In this document: one piece after another, positions 58,461-64,000 of the stretch
Layout of the letters: each line of letters starts with the position of its first letter
How positions within the stretch are numbered: position 1 is the first letter of the stretch
Origin: Oscillibacter sp.
GTDB lineage: Bacteria > Bacillota > Clostridia > Oscillospirales > Oscillospiraceae
Assembly (NCBI GenBank): GCA_022652815.1
Contig: JALCRR010000001.1
Span: 1 to 64,000, forward strand
DNA length: 64,000 nt
Direction of reading: 5' to 3'
The notes under the pieces: model-generated
Told to the model about the DNA's origin: nothing
Databases searched by the model: none
What the model saw: only the letters and a program-made list of their open reading frames with translations
Translations under genes and position numbers: made by a program

Positions 58461-59744
58461 TTATATGAATTTGTCCAGCTCCCGCTCGACCTCCGGCATT
58501 TTCTTGACCTGGGGATTGCGGAAAATCCGGCCCCGGGCAACGACCATGGCCGGTGTGCGCAGCGCGGTCAGATCGTCCAAGGGGTTTTCCTTCGTCACCA
58601 GCAGATCAGCGCACTTGCCGCCTTCAATGCTGCCGGTAACAGTGCCCAGCCCCGCCAGCTCCGCATTGCGTCGGGTGGCGGTGTACAGGGCAAAGGCGGG
58701 GGTTACGCCGCAGTATTTGTGGAAGTAGTTGACCTCCCGCCACATGTCGTAGTGGGTGATGTAGGGACAGCCGGTATCGGTGCCAAGCCCCACGGGAACG
58801 CCGGCGGCAAGGCACGCCTTGGCGCACGCCACAATCCCGCGGAACACCACGTCGCCGTTGAACTGCTCCATCTCCGAAACGTGGCTGATGGCGCGGTCAA
58901 AGAGCGCGTAGGGCAGGGCGGGGGAGAGTGTCGCAATCTGGCAGGCGCCGCGCTCACGGAACAGCCGAAGGATTTCCTCGTCCGGCTGCGCGCCGTGCTC
59001 GATGGTGTCCACGCCGTTTTCAAGCGCCGCCCGGACGCCCTCCGGACTTTCCACATGGGCGGCAACGGGCAGACCCAGCGCGTGCGCCTGTTCGCAGGCG
59101 GCGCGAATGGTCTCCGGCGGCATCTTCAAAACTCCGGGCTCGCCCTTGGCTTTGGCGTCCAGCACACCGCCGGTAATCATCAGTTTGATTAAATCCGGCT
59201 TGTCGGACGCAATCTTCCGCACAAAATCCCGGGCTTCCTCCGGCGTGCGGGCGATGTAGGCAAGGGACCCGGCCATGTGCCCCTCCGGGACGGAGACGGC
59301 CATGTTGCCCGCCAGAATCCGGGGGCCGATCAGCTTTCCCGCGGCGATTTCGTCGCGGACGCAGGTGTCCACCGCCAGAATGCCGCCCACAGTGCGGATG
59401 GTGGTCACGCCGCTGAGCAGCTGCGTGCGGGCGTATTTGGCGCAGAGATTGTGGGCAAATTTCCGCCCGATGGGATTGCTGGTGACCATGCGGACGGTCT
59501 TGACGTTGTCCTGCTGCTTGTCCTTCGGCTTGCCGGAGGCCGGCAGATGTACGTGGAGATTGATGAGCCCGGGCATCAGATATTGACCGTGCAGGTCGAT
59601 GACCTCATAGCCCGTGAGATCGGCAGCGCCTTGCGGCACAACCGCTTCAATCGTATCCCCGTTTACCAGAACGGCAAGACCGGCTTGCGGCGTCATATCC
59701 TCGCTGCCGCTGAGCACCAATCCCCCGGTTAGGGCGTATTTCAT
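58461..59744 (-). CDS. amidohydrolase family protein
   Basis: 427 residues. The metal site of the amidohydrolase superfamily is readable: NLHVHLP (HxH, about residues 65-67), LIKLMITGG (the Lys often carboxylated), AAHVESPEG and EHGAQPDEE (two His) and LGTDTGCP (Asp). It resembles imidazolonepropionase/Xaa-Pro dipeptidase-like members that cleave amide bonds in small molecules; substrate unknown. The ATG at 59744 follows GGAGG. An extension of 25 codons upstream runs into the palindromic element and is rejected. Confidence 0.92.
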   Translation of the reverse strand: MKYALTGGLVLSGSEDMTPQAGLAVLVNGDTIEAVVPQGAADLTGYEVIDLHGQYLMPGLINLHVHLPASGKPKDKQQDNVKTVRMVTSNPIGRKFAHNLCAKYARTQLLSGVTTIRTVGGILAVDTCVRDEIAAGKLIGPRILAGNMAVSVPEGHMAGSLAYIARTPEEARDFVRKIASDKPDLIKLMITGGVLDAKAKGEPGVLKMPPETIRAACEQAHALGLPVAAHVESPEGVRAALENGVDTIEHGAQPDEEILRLFRERGACQIATLSPALPYALFDRAISHVSEMEQFNGDVVFRGIVACAKACLAAGVPVGLGTDTGCPYITHYDMWREVNYFHKYCGVTPAFALYTATRRNAELAGLGTVTGSIEGGKCADLLVTKENPLDDLTALRTPAMVVARGRIFRNPQVKKMPEVERELDKFI

Positions 59745-59784
59745 AAAAATGCCTCCTCTGCATCGGAGCGCAATCCGCCCCAAT

Positions 59785-59854
59785 TTAGGCAATCCCGCAC
59801 AAAGACCGCCTAACGGCACAGCCCCCGCATAATTTCTACGCGGGATTGCCTTAG
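59785..59854 (-). repeat. GGCAAT..TTGCC hairpin element, copy B
   Basis: Ends AGGCAATCCCGC and GCGGGATTGCCT are perfect inverted repeats of 12 bp. Between them, on the minus strand, lies GCCGTTAGGCGGTCTTTGTG, nearly the same as in copy A. It lies in the 5' leader of the amidohydrolase gene. Confidence 0.75.
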
Positions 59855-59977
59855 ATTTTCTTTGCTTTATTATAGGCCGCCCCGGCGGGATTGTCCACCG
59901 AAAACCGCCGACTTCTCCGCTGCGTCTTGCATCACGGGGAAGAAAACGGTATGATGAGAAACAGGAGATGACGACAT

Positions 59978-61021
59978 ATGCTTCTACGCGCCCCGGATTA
60001 TTTTGACCGCTTTCACTGCATTGCGGACAAGTGCCCCCGCAACTGCTGCGTCGGCTGGGAGGTCGTGGTGGATAACGACACCGCCGCCTATTTTGCAGGC
60101 GTTCCCGGCCCCTTTGGCGATCGGCTTCGCGCCGGACTGACGGTGGACGGAGAGGGGGAGCGGTGCTTTGTGCGGCAAAACCGCCGCTGCCCGTTTTTGG
60201 ACGGGCGGAACCTCTGCGAGATCTATCAAGTCTTGGGGGAGGAGCACACCAGCCGTACCTGCCGCCTGCACCCCCGCTTTACGGAGGATTACGGCAGTGT
60301 GCGGGAAACCAGCCTCTCCGCGTCCTGCCCCGTGGCGGCGGATCTGCTGCTTGGTAGTGAGGAAAGATTGACCTTCCCGGCCACGGGGGAGTTAGAGGCG
60401 GGGGAGTGCTGGACAGATGCGTGGGAGCCGCTACTGTTCGCCTGCCGGGAGCGGGCGCTTGCCATTTTGCAGACGCGTTCCCTGCCCATACGGACGCGGT
60501 TTACGTGGTTCCTGCTCTTCTCCAACGAGGTGCAGTCCGCGCTGGACGAGGAGCAGACGGAGGGCTTGCAAGACTTGTGTGAGGCCTACGGCGACCTGCC
60601 GGAGGAACTTCCTGCACTGGAGCTGACCGGCCCGGGACTGTTTCCGGCGGCGCTCAAAACGCTAGAGCGCCTTGAAATTCTGGAGGAAGACTGGCTGCCG
60701 CTGCTGCGTGCGGCGGAAGCCGCGCCCAGACGGAAGCTTCCCGACTGGATGCTGGAGCGGATGGCGGCCTATTTCGTGTTTCGGGACTTTTGCAAGGCCG
60801 TACGGGACGGGGATCTCCTGTCCCGGGCGGAATTTGCCGTGCTGGCGCCGCTGTGCGTGGAGCATTTGAGTGCCGCGGGAATTGCTCCGCAGGAGGCGCT
60901 GTACCGTTTCTGCCGGGAAATCGAGCACGATCCGGACAACCTGGCGGCGCTGCAAACGGCCTTTTGCGAGGATCCGGCGCTTGGTCTGCGTGCCTTTTTT
61001 TGGCAGCTGGCAAACGATTGA
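59978..61021 (+). CDS. fliB: FliB-like flagellin lysine-N-methylase family protein
   Basis: 347 residues. A Cys cluster at the N-terminus (CIADKCPRNCC, about residues 13-23), then CPFL, CEIY, CRLHPR and SCP, follows the FliB pattern, which resembles an Fe-S or Zn centre. FliB methylates lysines of flagellin in Salmonella, but many Clostridia carry this family without flagella, so the substrate may differ. No flagellar gene lies in the window. No upstream ribosome site is strong (GGAGATGACGAC). The gene appears to stand alone. Confidence 0.8.
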   Translation: MLLRAPDYFDRFHCIADKCPRNCCVGWEVVVDNDTAAYFAGVPGPFGDRLRAGLTVDGEGERCFVRQNRRCPFLDGRNLCEIYQVLGEEHTSRTCRLHPRFTEDYGSVRETSLSASCPVAADLLLGSEERLTFPATGELEAGECWTDAWEPLLFACRERALAILQTRSLPIRTRFTWFLLFSNEVQSALDEEQTEGLQDLCEAYGDLPEELPALELTGPGLFPAALKTLERLEILEEDWLPLLRAAEAAPRRKLPDWMLERMAAYFVFRDFCKAVRDGDLLSRAEFAVLAPLCVEHLSAAGIAPQEALYRFCREIEHDPDNLAALQTAFCEDPALGLRAFFWQLAND

Positions 61022-61108
61022 CCGATTGCGCAGGAAGAGACTGCGGAAAATCCGCAGCCCCTTCCCTTTTTTGTTGTTACCTAAAAAATAAAATTTGCAC
61101 AAAAACAG

Positions 61109-61137
61109 TTGACAAATATCCAAAAGTGTTGTACATT
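61109..61137 (+). promoter_or_regulatory. promoter of the structured ncRNA
   Basis: TTGACA (61109-61114), a 17-bp spacer and TACATT (61132-61137). Start predicted near 61143. Confidence 0.7.
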
Positions 61138-61142
61138 ATAGC

Positions 61143-61468
61143 CATGGAAGGAGTGAGTCCAATGGGCTAGTTCCCAACGCGAACTCCACTGATTCCCGGC
61201 ACATCTGGAAGGAAATTATGCGAACACTTCAGGACCTTACCAAAGAGGAAACACTGCTCATACTCTGAGCCCGTACGGGTCCCCGGTTTACCGGAGAAAA
61301 TATTCCGTGCATTGATTTGTTTACCGTTCTTGAAAAGATACCTGTCGATTTCCCAATGGTCTCCTTCCATACGTGTATCCTGTAGAAAGCAAGAGGTATG
61401 TCATTTGAGCGAACCTAATCAGAAGTGACCCCGCCAGCTCGTTGGAAGTTGGCGGGGTCGAATCTTTT
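61143..61468 (+). ncRNA. structured noncoding RNA, candidate raiA RNA
   Basis: A roughly 325-nt unit with its own promoter and terminator and no ORF. The 5' end ATGGAAGGAG (61144-61153) pairs perfectly over 10 bp with CTCCTTCCAT (61361-61370), closing a roughly 225-nt domain. Inside are CCCGTACGGG and CCGGTTTACCGG hairpins and blocks such as GTTCCCAACGCGAACTCC. After the closing stem comes ACGTGTATCCTGTAG and AAGCAAGAGGT. Size, the closing stem and these blocks remind me of the raiA RNA class widespread in Firmicutes and Actinobacteria. I cannot verify this without a covariance model. It does not look like 6S RNA, tmRNA, RNase P RNA or SRP RNA. Confidence 0.6.
61427..61468 (+). terminator. 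terminator of the structured ncRNA
   Basis: GACCCCGCCAGCT and AGTTGGCGGGGTC form a 13-bp stem around a 7-base loop, then GAATCTTTT. Confidence 0.88.
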
Positions 61469-61519
61469 ATATTATAAAATCAAGTGTTTGCAATGCTTTC
61501 GGGCGTTTCAAACGGTAGG

Positions 61520-61566
61520 AGTTGTACCACATTTCAGATCATTTTGTGGTACAGCTGCTTTTTTTT
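61520..61566 (+). terminator. second terminator downstream of the ncRNA
   Basis: AGTTGTACCACA and TGTGGTACAGCT form a 12-bp stem around a 13-base loop, then TGCTTTTTTTT. It could be a back-up terminator or the end of a further short transcript. Confidence 0.8.
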
Positions 61567-61580
61567 GCGCCGTAAGGGCA

Positions 61581-61622
61581 AAAAGGGAGCCGCCTCCTCG
61601 CATGCAGCTGCGAAGAGGCGGC
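61581..61622 (-). terminator. terminator of gapA
   Basis: On the minus strand GCCGCCTC-T-TCGCA, a short loop, TGCGA-G-GAGGCGGC, then TCCCTTTTT. Confidence 0.9.
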
Positions 61623-61643
61623 GAATGACAGTTCTAATTGATC

Positions 61644-62660
<1,017 letters not shown>

Positions 62661-62712
62661 TCAATAGACTCCTTTCAAATTGGACGGCCTGCACGGATGG
62701 TCGGGACCGTCA

Positions 62713-62753
62713 AAAACGTTTGCGTAAACGTTTTGTTAAACGATTGCATCGTT
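62713..62753. promoter_or_regulatory. two palindromic operators upstream of gapA
   Basis: AAAACGTTT-GCGT-AAACGTTTT (62713-62734) and AACGAT-TGC-ATCGTT (62739-62753) sit between the gapA promoter and its coding region. Both match the CG-centred style of LacI-family operators. Confidence 0.7.
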
Positions 62754-62754
62754 A

Positions 62755-62783
62755 ATATTAGCACATCTGCCATAGACCTTCAA
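62755..62783 (-). promoter_or_regulatory. gapA promoter
   Basis: On the minus strand TTGAAG (62783-62778), a 17-bp spacer and TAATAT (62760-62755) with extended TGC. Start near 62748, so the operators lie in the initial transcribed region. Confidence 0.7.
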
Positions 62784-62881
62784 CTGTCATTTTTAATAAT
62801 GTTAAACCGATTACATTGTGCATTTTTTATAATTTTGCTGTCAGATTCCCCAAAAAAGGAGCAGAAAATGCGGAAAAGCAC

Positions 62882-62910
62882 TTGACGGCGCCCGGTGAAT
62901 GGCATATACT
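62882..62910 (+). promoter_or_regulatory. promoter of the LacI regulator
   Basis: TTGACG (62882-62887), a 17-bp spacer and TATACT (62905-62910). Confidence 0.8.
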
Positions 62911-62926
62911 AAACTTAAGAAATTGA

Positions 62927-62955
62927 TTACGCAAGTTACATAACGCTTACGCAAG
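62927..62955 (+). promoter_or_regulatory. direct-repeat operator in the LacI regulator leader
   Basis: TTACGCAAG occurs twice (62927-62935, 62947-62955), 20 bp apart, just downstream of the start of transcription. TTACGCAA also occurs inside the gapA palindrome (reverse strand). Confidence 0.65.
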
Positions 62956-62966
62956 AGGGTGAAAGC

Positions 62967-63983
62967 ATGAAAGTGACCATCAGCGATGTTGCGAAGATGG
63001 CGGGGGTATCCACCGCCACCGTGTCCCACACCATCAACAATACCCGCTATGTCTCCAGTGAGACGAAGGACAAGGTCTATCAGGCCATTTCCGAGTTGGG
63101 CTATACGCCGGACGCATCGGCTCGGAGCTTCCGCACCGGCAAGAAAAAGACCATCGGCTTTATTGTGCCCGATATTTCCAATAAATTCTTTGCCACGATG
63201 ATTGAATCGGTGGAAACCTATCTTTCCCAGCAGGGGTACCACTTGATTATCGCCAATACCAAGGAGAACGAGGAGCGGGAAGAAGTCAATATCCGCCTTC
63301 TATCTGCGGGACTGGTGGACGGACTGCTGATTGCCAGCACCATGGACAGCGCCGAGAAATTTGAAAGTCTGATTCCCGCCGGATTCCCGGTGGTTTTGGT
63401 GGATCGAACCTTCGATTCCAAGAATTTTTCCTCTCTGTGCGTTTCCAACTTTCAGCCCATTTACCGCAGCGTCTGCCGTCTGGCGGGCAAGGGCGATCAC
63501 AAGATCGGCATTATCGGCGGTCTGCCGCGGTTGAGCACCACCAAGGAGCGCATCTCTGCCTATCAGCAGGCAGTGACGGATTGTGGCCTTACCGTGGATG
63601 ACAACTTGATTCGCTACGGCAATTCTCTGGAAAACAGCGCCGCCGACTGTCTGGACGATCTTTTGGATCAGCACTGCGATGCCATTATCGCCACCAACGG
63701 CCTAATGGCCTCCGATACGATCATGTATCTGCACAAGAAGGGTCTGCAGTTGGCCAAGGACATTGACCTTGTCTGCTTTGTGGACTTCAACTCCAGCTTT
63801 TTCCAGATGTACTCCAACCAGATCGATTCCATTGTCCAACCGGTCGAGGAGCTTGGCGCTGCCGCTGGCGAGCAGATTCTCAAACGGGTAGAGGACCCGG
63901 AGGCACCCATTTTTGAAAAGGTGCTGACCTCCGCCTACCGCCCCTATAATCTGCCTAACTCCTGGAATCACTCTGACAGATAA
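62967..63983 (+). CDS. LacI-family transcriptional regulator
   Basis: 338 residues and complete; the stop is 17 bp before the right edge. The N-terminal LacI HTH (VTISDVAKMAGVSTATVSHTINNTRYVSSETKDKVYQAISELGY) is followed by a periplasmic-binding-like ligand domain (TIGFIVPDISNKFFATMIESVE, GLLIASTMDS, VVLVDRTF, DLVCFVDFN). Divergent from gapA with a 309-bp gap holding several operator-like repeats, so it probably regulates gapA and itself. The signal may be a sugar or sugar phosphate. AGAGGGTG precedes the ATG. Confidence 0.95.
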   Translation: MKVTISDVAKMAGVSTATVSHTINNTRYVSSETKDKVYQAISELGYTPDASARSFRTGKKKTIGFIVPDISNKFFATMIESVETYLSQQGYHLIIANTKENEEREEVNIRLLSAGLVDGLLIASTMDSAEKFESLIPAGFPVVLVDRTFDSKNFSSLCVSNFQPIYRSVCRLAGKGDHKIGIIGGLPRLSTTKERISAYQQAVTDCGLTVDDNLIRYGNSLENSAADCLDDLLDQHCDAIIATNGLMASDTIMYLHKKGLQLAKDIDLVCFVDFNSSFFQMYSNQIDSIVQPVEELGAAAGEQILKRVEDPEAPIFEKVLTSAYRPYNLPNSWNHSDR

Positions 63984-64000
63984 TTGCACCCCCATTTCTC

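Noticed and set aside
61144-61167. ATGGAAGGAG...ATGGGCTAG as a ribosome site and mini-ORF in the ncRNA
   Set aside because: The ORF would be two codons, and the AGG-rich strand is fully paired with 61361-61370 in the predicted RNA.
62713-62755. gapA palindromes as CcpA cre sites
   Set aside because: The TGnAAnCG core is only partly matched. The neighbouring LacI gene and the shared TTACGCAA motif make the local regulator a better candidate.

Overview
The window looks like a chromosomal segment of a GC-rich, strictly anaerobic Firmicute, most likely a gut Clostridia of the Oscillospiraceae type. Supporting signs are the gdpP-rplI-dnaB and tilS-hpt-ftsH gene orders, RNase J, class III (anaerobic) ribonucleotide reductase, a ferredoxin-linked 2-oxoacid oxidoreductase, two T-box leaders, an arginine deiminase pathway, strong AGGAGG Shine-Dalgarno sites and CTG/GGC-rich codon use. 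This placement is inferred from gene content, not from a marker gene. No tRNA, rRNA, CRISPR array or replication origin was seen.

Layout. 1-120 is the tail of an IS1595-like transposase. 0.4-2.0 kb is RNase J (minus). 2.4-6.4 kb is gdpP-rplI-dnaB and 6.4-10.2 kb is tilS-hpt-ftsH. 10.4-15.7 kb is a complete LIV-type amino-acid ABC operon. 15.8-21.7 kb holds oligoendopeptidase F, then arginine deiminase, ornithine carbamoyltransferase and a YfcC-type carrier. 21.7-23.7 kb has two convergent-ended, divergently started DegV proteins. 23.8-26.8 kb is nrdDG and 26.9-29.0 kb an LtaS-like sulfatase-fold membrane enzyme. 29.6-36.5 kb has two tandem TrpXYZ-type ABC transporters, each under its own amino-acid-sensing leader. 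36.4-41.2 kb is pyrG, an M24 peptidase and a CBS-containing family II pyrophosphatase. 41.2-41.7 kb is a 220-bp tandem repeat. 41.8-44.9 kb has a YhfC-type membrane protein, a lone TipAS domain and a GntR-controlled ABC-2 exporter. 45.0-49.4 kb is an LRR / VWA / MoxR / Nfu operon. 49.4-54.4 kb is ilvE with a T-box and a 2-oxoacid:ferredoxin oxidoreductase operon opposite an FCD regulator. 55.4-57.8 kb is a small unknown gene plus cstA. 57.9-61.0 kb is an Xre regulator, an amidohydrolase and a FliB-like protein. 61.1-61.5 kb is a structured ncRNA, and 61.6-64.0 kb is gapA opposite a LacI regulator.

The strongest biology is regulatory. The first TrpXYZ-type operon has a T-box whose specifier reads UGG (Trp), followed by a 36-codon Trp-rich leader peptide (three Trp in six codons) that ends in an ATGA overlap with the binding-protein gene. 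The second, paralogous operon has no T-box. Its 38-codon leader peptide has two Tyr-Tyr pairs, and its last codons can pair with the 5' arm of the following terminator, as in classical attenuation. The two copies therefore appear to be tuned to different aromatic amino acids by different RNA mechanisms.

Other points: the operator pairs at the oxidoreductase/FCD and gapA/LacI divergent regions can be read directly from the sequence, and a recurring 50-70-nt hairpin element lies in the 5' leaders of two or three genes.
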